NCBI GenBank assembly: GCA_027186245.1
Contig: CP114481.1
Span: forward strand, 5,006,501-5,070,500
DNA from: Coriaria nepalensis
Lineage: Eukaryota; Streptophyta; Magnoliopsida; Cucurbitales; Coriariaceae
DNA length: 64,000 bases
Reading direction: 5' to 3'
Shown here: positions 35,701-49,140 of the stretch, piece by piece
How the letters are laid out: each line of letters starts with the position of its first letter
Position numbering within the stretch: the stretch's first letter is position 1
Program-made: the position numbers and the translations under genes
The notes under the pieces: model-generated
The model's input: only the letters and a program-made list of their open reading frames with translations
Told to the model about the DNA's origin: nothing
Databases searched by the model: none

Positions 35701-38700
35701 TGAGCTTAAGCTAGCTGGATAACATGTGCTTATGTATGAAGTTAAAGCATGTAATGCACATAAATTGTGTAGATCTATAAAGAATCTGTCATTTACTGGT
35801 TTTGTCTTAGGCTCTTAGCAACATCTAAGTAACATTTATTTGCTCTAGGCTTATATCTTGATAACTTTAGACTTCTAAATTCCTTATACAAAGTTCTGGA
35901 TGTATGCAACAGGTCAGTGCATATCTTCTTGGAGAATTTGGCCATCTTTTGTCAAGAAGGCCTAGTTGCAGTCCCAAAGAGTTATTTAATATCATACACG
36001 AGAAATTTCCTACGGTGTCGTAAGAGACTTAATATTTGGGCCTCTCTCTGTCATTTCAATTGCTTCCTGGATTATAAGTGCAAATTTGGTTTGCAGGATG
36101 CCTACCATTCCCATTCTACTTTCAACCTATGCTAAGATTTTAATGCACACTCAACCTCCGGATCAGGAACTCCAGAATCAGATTTGGGCAATTTTTAGAA
36201 AGTGAGACTTATCAGTATACCCCTTTACCCTTTTTCCCAATGCAGATTAATCTCTTTGCTTCAAACAAAAATTTTCTAACAGAAGTTTGGTTCCTTAGGT
36301 ATGAGAGTTGCATTGATGTTGAGATACAGCAAAGGGCTGCTGAATATTTTGAATTGAGTAGGAAAGGGGCAGCTCTAATGGATATATTGGCTGAAATGCC
36401 AAAATTCCCTGAGAGACAGGTTGATTTCTGTCATTTCTTTTTTGTTTGGCCTATTCTCTTGGGACAGCTTGTCTCAGTAGTTATGCAGTACTGTAATTTA
36501 GTTGAAAAAAGTTGTCCCTAACTGCCATCTATTCTTTGAATTATAGTCGGCATTGATAAAAAAGGCTGAAGATTCTGAAGTTGACACTGCAGAACAAAGT
36601 GCTATCAAGTTGAGGGCCCAACAATCCTCGAACGCCTTAGTTGTGACTAACCAACCTCCTAGCAGCGAAACTCCACCCCTTCACCAGCTTGGCCTGGTTA
36701 AAGTTCCAAGCATGATCTGTTCTACGGTTTGTACCCTCTCTCTCTCCCCCCCCCCCTTGCTTGTAACGTACTTAATTTACATTGTCATTTCTTAGGACCT
36801 AGATTCATCTTTTTCCCATTGGGGATATGAAAGTGCTATAAATTGATGTAATGATTATTTCATGTGAATTTGTAATTGTAATGCATTTTTGAGTCGTGGC
36901 AGGAAAGAGATTTAAATGAGCAAGTATTGCCCCAGTCAAATGGGACTTTGAGTACCACGAATCCTCAGCCTACTGCCGATCTCCTTGGTGATCTTTTGAA
37001 CCCTCTGGCTTTTGAAGGTCCTCCAAGTGCTGTTCTCCAACCTCAGCAAAATGTAATCTCTGAATTCCAAGATGTTGAAGGCACAGCTATAGTACCTGTG
37101 GGCGAGCAGGCTAATTCAGTTCAGGTACTCTAATTTTCTCTACTGGCTAGTATAATATCCGTTCAAAAAATATGTATAGCTTCTAATTTGATAAGATTGA
37201 AACTTGGAGGTGCATCTTTAAATCAATGCTTCTTTCAAGGTCTGTTTCCATGAGTGGATGCAACATCTCCAACTTAGTTGGAACTTGCTTACTTCATTTC
37301 CTGGAAGTTTGCTTCCTTTTGTTGCAAATTTCGTGTTCTTATTCCCATTGTGCCATTTAGCCCTCTATAAAGTTAGGTTTTTAAAATGACATTGTCAAGC
37401 CAGTTTGCAATTGGGATGTGTTTTCCTTCTTTGTACATCAACAATCATGCAAAGTTTTCACTTTCTTTCTACACTGTCAATCATGGAAAATCAATTTAAT
37501 AGTCAATACGCCAAGAATTTACCCTTGTTGAAAGTTGTAAGGCTGTAACACATATCTAACTTGCTATCTTCTTTCTTTTATTTCTTTATTTTTTTTTGGG
37601 GGGGGGGGGGGTATCTTTGGCAGCCAATAGGAAATGTAGATGAAAGATTCAATGCCTTGTGCTCAAAGGATAGTGGAGTTCTATATGAGGATCCTTATAT
37701 ACAGGTTTGACTTTATTTAAGGAAACCTCAATTCATGAATTAAGTTTGGCTTAAGTTTTTCTAAGCTTAAAAGCTCTCTAAATCTTTTTACTGATTTTTC
37801 TAGTTAATAATTCTCAGATTGGTATAAAAGCAGAGTGGCGAGCCCATCAAGGGCAGTTTGTTCTTTTCCTTGGAAACAAAAATACTTCTCCCCTTGTTTC
37901 AGTTCAAGCTATAATATTGCCTCCTTCCCATTTAAAGTTGGAGCTTTCGCTAGTACCTGAAACTATACCTCCACGTGCACAGGTTAAAAGTTGTACATAT
38001 GATTTTGGTTATCAAGAAATCTGCTCTTATGTTTTCTCACTCTTCATTAATTTTAAATTTCAAAATTTCTCTTACTTTAAATAGGTACAATGCCCACTTG
38101 AAGTCATAAATCTCCGGCCAAGCAGAGATGTCGCTGTTCTTGATTTCTCCTACATGTTTGGAACCAATATGGTACATATATCTAAATTACTCTCCCCATG
38201 AACCCATTTTTCTCCCTCCCTTTTTCCTCATCAGTTGGATCGAAATCTCAATATATTTATACATCTATTGTTACATTTATAGGTGAGTGTCAAGCTCCGT
38301 CTTCCAGCGGTTTTTAATAAATTTCTTCAGCACATAACAGTGACTCCAGAAGAGTTTTTCCCCCAATGGAGATCGCTCTCAGGACCACCTTTGAAGCTTC
38401 AAGAAGTGGTAATCCTATTCTGGACCACCTTTGTACTTTTGATCATTAAGATTATGATCTTTAATATGTTGGAGTGCACATTCCCATCCAAGTTCTAGGA
38501 GAAGTGCTATACTTGACCATAAGCACCATAAGCTGCTGCTGAAAAACAAAAGTATAACCTTATCATTTTGCTACCAGCGTATGACAAGATTGATAGGAAA
38601 AAATGTTAAAATAGTGCATCAATCATCTAAGGATAAAAGAAGCATTAGAACTTGGTATCACAGGGATAGTGTCAAAGAATTATAACTTGATAACTCATTC

Positions 38701-39776
38701 CACTTGCTTTCCTAGAGACTGATATACTTTACTCTTATGTCTTTGCTAATTACACAGGTCAGAGGTGTAAAACCATTGCCAATTCTGGAAATGGCAAATT
38801 TATTCAACAGTCTCAGGTTAATGGTTTGTCCAGGGCTTGTAAGTAATTCTTCCTCTCACTGTAGACCTATTCATACCATTTTGGTGAAGATTGTTCAAAT
38901 TGTTAGCTCTTCTTTTAGGACCCAAATCCAAATAATCTTGTTGCAAGCACAAGATTCTACTCAGAAGTCACACGGGCCATGCTCTGCTTGGTATAGTATT
39001 TCTCCATCTCGAGCAACTGATTTCTTGATTCATTTTGAGCATTAAATTCGTAATTCAACTAGTTTCATTCATTTATAAAATATGGAATTCTTTAGCTCCA
39101 GGTGACAAGGGTAAAAAAATAAATGCAAACTATAATTCTCTTTCTATAGAGATTCCGGCAATCACAGTATTCATTCCAATGATACAATACAAAAAATTCA
39201 TGGTGACAGCATTTATTTTTTCGCAGATAAGAATTGAAACAGATCCTGCTGACCGAACTCAGCTGCGAATGACAGTAGCCTCTGGGGACCCCACTCTAAC
39301 GTTCGAGTATGTGTTTCCTCTTTTGTAGTTCAGTGCTTTCAACTCATACTTGCATATGCATATAGTGTTTCTCAAACAGGAGTTTGGGAAATATATTTTT
39401 TTATTAATTGAGTCAAACTAGATAAGATTCTGCGAGGCTTAAAGTGTGTTTTAATTAGATTATGTGTTCTTCAAGTTAGATTGTGGGCTTAAACTTGATT
39501 TGGTGGACCCAAACCAAATTTTAGTCTTCATCTGGCATTTAATAAACATACCCAAATGAAGCGAAACAGATTAACAGTCTATGAAGGCCTTTGTCATACC
39601 GTTCTCTCTTATTTAACTGCAGATTGAAGGAGTTCATCAAGGAAAGGTTAGTTAACATACCAGTATCTATCCCCGGTGGACCTGCACTGGCCGAACCAGC
39701 ACCACCAGTGGCTCAACCCCCAAGCCCAGTGTCAGCATTGACGGACCCAGGGGCTATGCTAGCTGGTTTGCTGTGA
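29702..39776 (+). CDS. AP2A: AP-2 complex subunit alpha (alpha-adaptin), 27 exons, 1015 aa
   Basis: This is the large subunit of the plasma-membrane AP-2 clathrin adaptor. It binds PI(4,5)P2, cargo and accessory proteins during endocytosis. Exons: 29702-29833, 31246-31377, 31759-31884, 32350-32412, 32491-32588, 32680-32887, 33055-33126, 33207-33299, 33636-33737, 33905-34002, 34425-34506, 34643-34731, 35408-35513, 35619-35684, 35913-36019, 36097-36201, 36299-36419, 36547-36726, 36903-37124, 37624-37704, 37818-37982, 38085-38171, 38283-38408, 38758-38838, 38919-38990, 39227-39306, 39623-39776. The total is 3048 nt, in frame throughout. Residues 1-~600 are the helical-repeat trunk (start [19 protein letters not shown], with a basic N-terminal patch). 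Residues ~620-740 are a Pro/Gln/Asn-rich hinge with a clathrin-box-like LLGDLL. The rest is the appendage (beta-sandwich plus platform). The length is normal for plants. Intron 2 uses a GC donor. Confidence 0.97.
31378..31758 (+). other. GC-AG intron (AP2A intron 2)
   Basis: Exon 2 must end at 31377 because the conserved protein reads PEKQ then VGYIV across the junction. The intron begins GCAAGA after a consensus CAG exon end and finishes CTGCAG. No GT donor in frame is available nearby. Confidence 0.85.
37600..37612 (+). repeat. T-run followed by a run of 13 G in AP2A intron 19
   Basis: Nine T then thirteen G lie about 11 bases before the 3' splice site of the intron, an unusual purine block close to an acceptor. 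Confidence 0.8.
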
Positions 39777-41450
39777 GATAATTTGAAGGTGAATTGAAAT
39801 TACGTGCGAAGATTTTTTTTTTTTCCCCTACACACTTGTAAACATGATTATACACCTCTTCCCAACTTATCTGCCCAGCATTGTTAAAGGTGAAAATGAA
39901 GGGAATCATAAAGCAAAAGGGCCCGGCATGTGCCGTCTGAGGTTAGAGTAAATCTGTGATTTTCTTACCCCGTTTCCCTTTTAAGAAATGTGCATTAGAT
40001 AGATTTTCTCTTTTGGGGTGAGGAATTTTTTTTTTTTAATTGATTTTGCTAGAATTCTCTTTTCTTCTTTTCCTTTCACTGGTTCCTGCGTTTGATCTCT
40101 GTAGTATATATATTATTTGAGATGGCGTGCTTGTAGGACCAATTGTATCATTGTGTTTTGATTGTTTAAAACAGCAATTAATTTTTTTGTTAATAAGAGA
40201 AATTCATAAGCAGAATTTTCTGAGTGCAGTTTTGTTTTGTTATTGGAGAATTATTATTACTTTTTTTCTTCATTTGGTGAACTTAAAAATTTCTATATAT
40301 TACAATGTGTTAGAAAAATACATTTAAAGATATTAAACTATTACAAATAAGAAAAATTATTATAAATCTTTAAAATTTGACATAAATTATAATAAATAAA
40401 TAAAATACTTAAAAGTTATAATAAATGCTCGCCTTTAAATTTAAATTACAATGAGTTATCAGCATCATGCACTATCATCAGTATTAAAATATATTCAATC
40501 CTCCAAAAAAAATTTCTTTATGTATTTGTTTTTTTTTTTTCTCATTTTTTTGGCCCAATCACTATCGCCACTTTCACTGCCATTAACTTTTATTGGAAAT
40601 TTGACAATCAAAATAGTAAGATCTAGATTTTCTGACCTAATTTTTGCTAATCCAATCACTAACTTTTGCTAATCCGAAGAGGTATAATGGACATCCATTA
40701 TCCAGCGGTGGCGGAGGAGGTAACAGCGGTTTTGATGGTGGTGGTTGAGTCGAAATGATGAAAAAGAAAAAAAAAGGTAAAATGTAAAAAACTGAATGCA
40801 AGAGTATTTAAAAATTTAATTTTTTTTATCATGGAGGTCGATGGTGGTAGCCGTGGCAAAAGAGGGTGGTGGTAATAGTGGTGGCGGAGAAGAGTGGTAG
40901 CGGCTGATGGGATGAAAATGGAAAAAAAAAAAAATTAACAATATCAAATTTTAATTAAAATAAATGTAACTTTTTAAAATTTAATTAAATTTAAAATTTT
41001 AATAATCAAACATATATTTTGATTATTATATTCATATTTAATAGAATAAAAAATTATTATAATTTAAATTTTTAAAAAAAAGTGTTTATTATAAATTTAA
41101 ATATTTTAAATATTTATTATAACTTATATTAAATTTTGGGCACTTATCTTATATTCTTCTTGAAAAATAATCATTCTTGGTAATTTAACTCACAATCACC
41201 ATCTTAAAACCATGAAACTCACCTAGAGGGGAATTGTACTTTCCAAATAGTCTTTACAAAATGGCTTTGTAAGTTGGAACTAATTATTTGCTGTAAATAT
41301 TAGACATGATGGTCGCGTTACACGAATTGATAATTGAATTATAGTTTCAAATTTCAAATTTCACAAGTTCCCATCAAAAAGCTCTTGCTGAAAGTGATTC
41401 ATTACTGTATTTGTACAAGCAATTAATAATCAGATAAGCACAAAAAAGCC
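39777..41450. other. Convergent intergenic region between AP2A and PTM
   Basis: It contains the 3' UTRs of the two tail-to-tail genes and AT-rich spacer. Two related GGT/GGC-rich patches at about 40703-40760 and 40836-40925 share GGTGGCGGAG, GGTGGTGG and GATGAAAAAG or GATGAAAATG segments. No gene is supported. Confidence 0.5.
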
Positions 41451-41811
41451 AGCTTATCTTTCTGCCTTGCGAACAAAGAAGGTAGAATGGGGGGAAAATG
41501 GCGGGGAACAAGAAAAGAAGGAAGAATTTCTAACTAGGGAGCAATTTCTGCAATCTTCCTTGAAGCAGGAGAGGAGAGAAGGTACCCTTCGTTGCAATCT
41601 TATTACCCTCCCCCAACTTCAAGAAATCATCTCGAATTTCTTCGGGGGCTAAGTCAGATTCCGTTTTCAATCTTCTCACGGCACAACAGGTTGCTGGATA
41701 ATGAAAATATATTTGCAAATCGCTATTTCATTGGCAACCTTCTTTGCCTGACAAGACTCCCCTCCCTCCCCACAAACTTCAGGAAAACATCAAAACAAAA
41801 GATCGGTCAGG

Positions 41812-44800
41812 CTATCTCCATTCCCGACACTGGCCACAACTCCAACCACCTTCCAATGGCATTATTAAATCGTCATCCCAAGGTGAACACTTGTTATGTA
41901 TAGAGAGTCCACAGATATTGCATGACAGGTCCGGTTCCAGCTCTGTTTCCGAACAGACCTGACATGTAACAGCACCTGTCACTATTGTCCCGATCCCACA
42001 TTGTTCAGGGGTGATATCATCCTGTGTAACTGCATTGACTGAATTGTCACAACCAACCCCTGCCACATCGCCAGATGCATCAGCCCCATCCAACAATTCC
42101 GTAAATGAAAAGTAAGTCTGAGGCTCAAACTCCATATCCTCATAGTTAAGACCATATTCAAAATCCCCTTCTTCAAAACCATCCATGGAAGAAGCATTCC
42201 AGTCTGTAGGTGAAGAATAGGGTTTTTCTATTATTTGAGGGACACTATTTGTTTCGAAAGGTTTAGATGAGGGAGATAAAGAATTTCCAGAAAAACCACC
42301 TACTTCTCCTACATGCTTTGTGTACCGCCTAACAGGTAGCTTTTGTGGGACCGGTCCAGAAGCAGAGTTCCAATCAACATCTAGTTCCAAATTATGTTCT
42401 GTAATTAACTCTACTCTTGAAAGAGAGAAAAGAAGAGGATCCTCGTCTTGTCTAGATTCTTCTTCCTCCCTGAGAAAAACTGGAGTAGTGGGTTCACCCT
42501 CTGATTCAAAAACAGGCTTGGGTCCGGAATCATAGTTTGATATTGCTAAACTTTCGGGCTTTAAAGGTCTTATCCGTGTCTTCTTACCATCTTGTTTCTT
42601 GTCTTTTGGGTCCATGTAAGGACACTCTGGTGATTTAATCCTACGGCAACGGCAACACTTGAAGCCCACAACATCAAAGATTTTTGACTCCTCAAGCTCA
42701 ACAGCTTCTGCATGGTACCAATCTACCATCCAAAAGAAAGTAGAAAAGGCATCATAAATATTGAAGTGAAGAATATATTAAGTTGATCAAAATAAATAAT
42801 TAGGATCCATTTGGTTTAGTGTTCGAAATAATAGTTTAAGCCCACAGAACTCCATTTTGCCTGAATCTAAATTCAAAATCTGGCTTCACCTTTTACATTT
42901 TCCCTAAACTACAGTTTCAAGCGCTCAACCAAATTCAGGATTAGTATCTATATTATCTAAAGCAGGACTTACTTTTGCAAGTTTCACAGCGAATATACAT
43001 CAGATCCGACCTATACGGCTTACTACACAAGTGGCATACAGGGTTCCAACCATGTATCCCAGAACCACCCTTTAATAGAATGGAGTTTTGCCTGAAATTA
43101 GTCCCTGTATCTTCATTGTTCTTCTTTTTCCGTATAATACCCCAAGAAGTAGACCTCTTCCGATTCTTTGAGGCCAAAGTCGAATCGGTTGATTGTTTTG
43201 TACAAGAACGAATATCTGGAGATGGAACGGATGCTGAAGGGGGAGTAAAAATTTTTGGTCTTGCACTCTTGCTCATGGTAACCACACTATGATACTCCTG
43301 CCCACATTGTAAGGGTAAGGGACTAGTCGGGGATTCCGAAATGTTCTCAATTTTGGGATGCATTTTGGGACGGTAACATTTCTTGCATGTGATGCGGAAC
43401 CCAACATCCTCAGTCAAAGATTTTGAAATTACAGTGCACTTTTCATGACAATTGCCTGGTCAAAATTGGAACACAATAAAATTATATAAGCAGAATAGTA
43501 GATGAAAAAAAGAAAAAAACCGTAATATAAGATACCAGGACAAGTAATCAATTTAGCTATTTTAAAAATGAGATTTACATATCTTTCAACGTAAGTTGAA
43601 ACTATAAGGTTAATAACTGTTTGTACCTTGGCATCCACTGCACTTCACTGCATTCCTGGAATCATGTCAGAAAAAGATTAATCACAGAGTAAGTTGTATA
43701 CAGACAACAGAAATTTCAAAACTAACAAGACATTTATAATTACCCGATTAAGACATCCATTTGACAGGAAGAACAAGGGGAAAAGCCTAAGTTATCTCTT
43801 CGGCACGTAAGATAGAAAAAAATATCTTTGCACAAGGATTTCAACCGCTTTATTTGTGATTTAGACAATGAAGGTTTCAAGGGCTCCATAGCAGATGGCG
43901 AAAGCACACTTTCTTCAAATTCTTTGACCAAATACAAAGGAATGCGGGATTCAGCAAACCAATACTTCTCCTTTCCATCAGGACATTGCTCTATCTCGAG
44001 GACATTCTTTATAATACGAGAAGGAAGATGCTTTTGATTCACAAAAGCAACTCCGTATGAAACTTTGTTTTCCACAGTTTTCTTAGCACAAATACTTGCA
44101 TTGCGGAAAACAGATGCTTCTGTCTCTGGACCTTTTGTATCTTGGAGGGTCTGTTCCGGACAAACAAGATCAGTCCATCTCAGATGATGATCCAGGTATC
44201 TTACCTGACATAAATTCCAAAAATGGTACTTCAGAAAAAATTCATCAGATAAATGGGATTACGGGTGGAATACAGAAAAGCCAAGGAAAAAGGAACAAAA
44301 ACCTGAACTGCAAGCTGTGAGACATTTTTACTCATATCTATGGCAGCTCTCCACACAAACTGTCTAGTTCTTTTGGGAATCTCCAAACCATCAGCATAGT
44401 AAACACCAGATATCTTCCTTCTTCCACCTAAGAAGAGCCCACAAATTATCCAATATAGTTGAGTATGAAAATGGAAGTGTTTCTCAAAAGCAAAGAAAAG
44501 GCAGTTATAACAATGGGAAAGAATTTTTTCAAATTCTACCTTTGCGAGCGGCTCTTTTGGCCACAATTGTTGGGAGAACTGCTCTCTGGAATATATACTT
44601 TGAAAGTTTCCCTCGCCACCATACAAAGCTTTTGTTGTGACAATCATCAGATGCAACATCAGACATCATAGACTGTTTCCTTCTCCTCCCAGGCCCACGT
44701 TGTTGTGTTATTCCAATCATGCTGGTAGCATTTTGAATAACAGAATGTTCCAAGAACCAATCATCTACCAGCTTAAACCAGTCTCCCAAAAAGGAAATCA

Positions 44801-47800
44801 TGCGTATATTTTGCTCAAGCTGCAAATAGGAACTAAATACCTTCAGTAATGATATAGATAATTTGAACATATATAAATATGCAACATAAAAAATGAGGTA
44901 GCAAGCAGCCTAGTGCAAACCACAGGTCCTCCCCCCATCTCTCTCCTTCCATATATGTATATTTATTTTTTTTGGAGTCTACATCAAAAGATGAAGTCTA
45001 ATAGTAATGCAAATGGATTTAGGTTTTGACACGGAAAATGCATAGATTAGATATTGACATGTCAAGTCCATTACTGATTAGCCAAACATATCATGATATA
45101 GTAATCCCATTATCCCATATCCACCGAAAGAAGTTCGTAACAATTCTAAACGAAGGCAAAATATGCACAGAAGGTTTCAATATTTTTAGAGTGGAATAGG
45201 ATAGATACCAAAATGTCGTCTTACACTGACAAAGGTGAAAACATTACCCCCAAAATTAGAATTAATATACTGATCCTTCTCTTAAAATTTCTTCGGCATG
45301 GAAGAGCCTTTTTTCACTTTAATTAATATCCCTTCCCTATGGTATGACAAAATTCTAGTTAGACAGGGCGATGATATGTCAGCGATGATATGTCAACATA
45401 AAATTGTTAGAACCAAAAATTAAGGGGATAGAGAATTGACTAAAAATAAAAATGTGACAAGAAGAAAAAACTCACTTCAAGCAAAAGGGATTTTATTAAG
45501 CGGCAGGAAGATGCCTGTTCTAATCGCTGACGCCATTGTTTTCTATAACTTAGACTCAAGAAGGGGCCGACAACAAGACTGCTTAAACTCTCCTCTATAT
45601 ACAGAATATATGCAGCAATGCTAAAATGACTCGCTCCCTCTGCATTCTTTAAAGGACGAATGCTAGTGAAGACCTTCATGGCAGCTTTTGTGGCACTCAA
45701 GGCAGCATGATTCATCATACACCCTCTCTTGCTTGCAATAGAGGATTTACATGAAAGACACCAACCACATCTCTCTCTCGGGACTTCCATAAGCTTCTTT
45801 TCAGAGCTAGGCCAGAAGAAATGAGATGCTGTTAATGAGAATGCTTTTGCTTGCAATAAATTGTTTGCAGAAGCAGCTTTTCTTGAATTTTCAGAAGAAT
45901 GGACCTCTGAAACTCGAATTTCTTCTGATGAAAGAGTAGCCAGTTTAGCAGCTGCAGATGCAGCAAATTCGCCATGCATATAGTGATTAATGTATGCCTG
46001 TGGTTTAGAACCCATGTACACACAATCAAGAGCCGAATCAACACCACCCTTCCCATGACCCGAGTGACTCACTGGAAAGCACACATTAATTCCATTTCCA
46101 GAAAATCTGGAATTGTTGTTTCCTGAAGTGCATACATCTATAGCTCTGGATCTCTCACCCATCGCAGAGAGATCAGCTAATTGACTAATTGAATTAGAAA
46201 GCATGGAAGGCTCTGATTTAATCCCCTCAGGTTGCCTCATCAAATAAGTGCAACTTTGCGGTAAGTCGGTACCATTTTCTTTCTTGCTTTCCGGTACATT
46301 AATCATGGATTTACCTGCCTCAGTATCCAAGATTTTACCACCTTCTTCATTGGCAGGGAGTAATTGAGCGGAGAAGTTGGGATTTTTCTCCGAATCTGTA
46401 AGGTATATATCTTTTCCCATTGTTTCCGGAAGAGAGATGACACTCTCTGGAATATCCCAGTAACGTATGATTGCCCCGCAAATGTTGGTGTACAAATATT
46501 CGTTTTTCACAGATGAACAAAGCACTTGAAGGACTTTCAGAATGTCATTCTTATTATAGTATCTGAGACATGGTTCACTTTTGATGGAAGCTTTGAGTCT
46601 GCAACAATTAGTAGTTAAAGATCATGTACAAGAAACAGGAGAAAAATTAATAGTGATTATAGAGCAAAGAGAAAAAAGATGAGAAAATGTTAGAACAACA
46701 AATAACAAGGAATAGTCAAGTATTTTAGAATTAACAATCATAAACGGATAGAGTTTGTATACCACAGGATTTACAAAGATAAATGCACATCATCCGTTGA
46801 AATAGCAGTTTGCAAAAAAATAGAGCAGTCTTAAAAGAAGGATGTTGAACATACACCAGTAAGTGGTTACAACTACCCAAGAATATTTGCCCCTGTGAAT
46901 CGATGCCAAATATTTCTGCTCCTCTAAGTGATGTTCCCTTTGTAATAGTGGGCCCAATCTTATTAATACTGCATTCTGGGCAATACCACGGCCCATCTGG
47001 TATAAACATTTTCATCACTCCAATACATCTCGAATGATATGCTGATGGGCACCCATCACAGCAGAGCAAAAGCCCATCCATACCACAAAGCCGGCACTCG
47101 TCACTGTTTCCACTCACATCAACATTAGTGGCATCCATGTGCCCTTTTTTACCTTTGAAACCCAAGGAATTGGATTTTCCAGCGGATTTCATCCCATGAT
47201 TTTCTGCAATTACTTTGATTGGTTCTCCATCCATGCAAGCAGAAGTTTTGGAGTATCTGGGATGAACCCTTCTCGGACAATTTTCAGAATGATCATCTCC
47301 ATCTGACTCAGAATCTGGTCCTATTTCTAATTCTTCACGCATGTCCATTTCAGCTCTCAGCTCTGCAGAATCCAGGACGTCATCGCAAAGGATTTGCAAA
47401 ACCATTAGCTTTGTATCCGCAGGCAATGAGTAATACTCCCTATCCAAAACTTTTCTGTAAAATCCATTCCATTCCCATCCTTTAGCATATCCCATAACTG
47501 TTAAGTACTGAACCAGATATACAGGCCACGTAAATGTATCGAGAAAGCTCCAATCTATGCACCTGAATAGATATGTAGGAAACATGAACCATAAACTTCA
47601 AAACAAATTTCAAAACTAAAATGATTAAATACAAGTTATATTATGAAGAATTGGAGTGTCCAATAACCCAAAAATGGAATAATGGCACCTCTAAATCAAC
47701 AATTAAATCTCTAGACTCAACCTATTTGAAGCGGGTTCATAACAAAAGGCAGAAGTGTTGGGCTAATACTGTAACTGGATTTCCCTAACAGAAACATGCT

Positions 47801-48811
47801 AAGGTGGCCAATTTAGGTGCACTTTTGGGAGGAAACTAGAAAGATAGACAAATGAAGCAACACAGAGAAGATAATCGGGTTTCATAGAGCCATAATAGCA
47901 ACAACCAACCTTCTCTATAACTTTAGTTAATCATAAATCAGACACCAAGATAGAAGACAAAAATTTTCATTAATAAGAGGGCAACCACTAAAAAAAAAAC
48001 AAATTTGAAAGATGTAGGATAGATACCTCAAACATCTTGATGCAGTCTCCAATCCATCCGAAGAAAGAGTTTCGAGATGATGGCGTAATGGACGCATCAA
48101 AGCAACGTGAATGGAATCTAACAATGTGTTTGGAATGCAAGAATTAAGTGATCCTACAAAATCATCCAAACTAAATGGGAACAAAAATAGCCTGACACTA
48201 AATGATCGCAAGAAACCATACACCGCAAGAAGATGAGAAATATACTGTCCCGGCACACCTATAGTTCCAGAAGAAGGAGGCAGACATGGTGGTGGAATAT
48301 GCAAGTTTTCAGTTTCAGAAATCAAATTCCTATCACTAGAATCCGACGACGAGCCAGTATCGACATCAGATTCCCTGCCATTTTCAAATGGCTGTCCACT
48401 ACTTAACTCACCTAATGCAGAACTCTCTACCTTAACCTCATCTACTAGCTTCCTTTTTGCACTTAACTTAAATGCTAATTCATCCAACTTTATCCTTCTA
48501 TTATTGAATTTATCATCAAAACCAGTGTGATCAACAAGTAAACCACAAATCTCACGGCTCTCCAAATCCTCACCATCACCATCTTCATATACGAGTCTGT
48601 ACCATCCTTCCTCGTAAAATACAACTCTCCCGAGATAAACTCCGCTTCCCTTGAACTCTTTCAGTACGTATCGTCCCAGCAATGCGATAGGTACCATGTC
48701 TACAGCTCGCTTCTTCGATTCAGGGCCCGATTTTGAATCATCGCAAGCATTCTCGGGATCGTTTCTCCTTTTCCTCGGACGACCCCTCGATCTAACGACT
48801 GGGGGTTCCAT
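41812..48811 (-). CDS. PTM: DDT domain / PHD-finger protein of the PTM type, 9 coding exons, 1634 aa
   Basis: Arabidopsis PTM is a DDT/PHD protein proposed to link chloroplast signals to nuclear ABI4 expression; its exact role is debated. Exons (minus): 48811-48027, 47562-46855, 46598-45476, 44819-44540, 44427-44303, 44204-43744, 43655-43627, 43455-42973, 42722-41812; total 4905 nt. Residues 9-17 hold an AT-hook-like RGRPRKRRN. Around 65-115 is a plant-specific Tudor-like SRD/'YVLKEFKGSGVYLG' region. DDT is ~205-290. PHD 1 is ~418-463 (CRLC..CCDGC..YHSRC..WYCPEC). Cys-rich zinc modules lie at ~1148-1185 and ~1309-1350. A final PHD-like module fills the last 50 residues (CQVC..CNIC..HNKC..WSCGQC). 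I see no strong C-terminal membrane segments. The start was chosen at ATG 48811, where the family begins (MEPPVVRSRGRPRKRR). Confidence 0.92.
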
Positions 48812-49140
48812 AAGCGGATCAAAATCGAACCCTAAATGAGCCCCCAGTTTCAACGAAGAACCTAAGATTTCGAGAATACTGGCATCTAACCTGAACGAAC
48901 CATAATAGTGCGCTTGAACCACTGCAGAATCTACGGTTTGTGCAGCTCAGACCAGTAATTCGAAGAAAAAACGAAATCAACAGAGAGAAAATCAAAGATA
49001 ATACGAAGCTATGATATCATCGATTGAGATTTGAATCGTCGAACTGCAGAGAAGAATTCGAGGATGAATCGAGATAGCGCCATAAGGAGAGGCGAGACAG
49101 GCATACCTTGCTAGGGTTTGATAGAAGCCATAGAGAGGGG
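48812..49140 (-). promoter_or_regulatory. PTM 5' UTR with an intron and a short uORF
   Basis: Read on the minus strand, a first exon contains ATGGCTTCTATCAAACCC-TAG (49131-49111), a six-codon uORF. It is followed by a good donor (AAG|GTATGCC, intron from 49106) and a likely acceptor TTCTGCAG at 48922. The main ATG is then 110 nt downstream. The frame upstream of 48811 stays open to 48922 but has no ATG, which supports 48811 as the start. Confidence 0.5.

Noticed and set aside
48812..48922. N-terminal extension of PTM
   Set aside because: The frame is open but begins with GTG, and a splice acceptor lies at its edge; the family starts at the downstream ATG.
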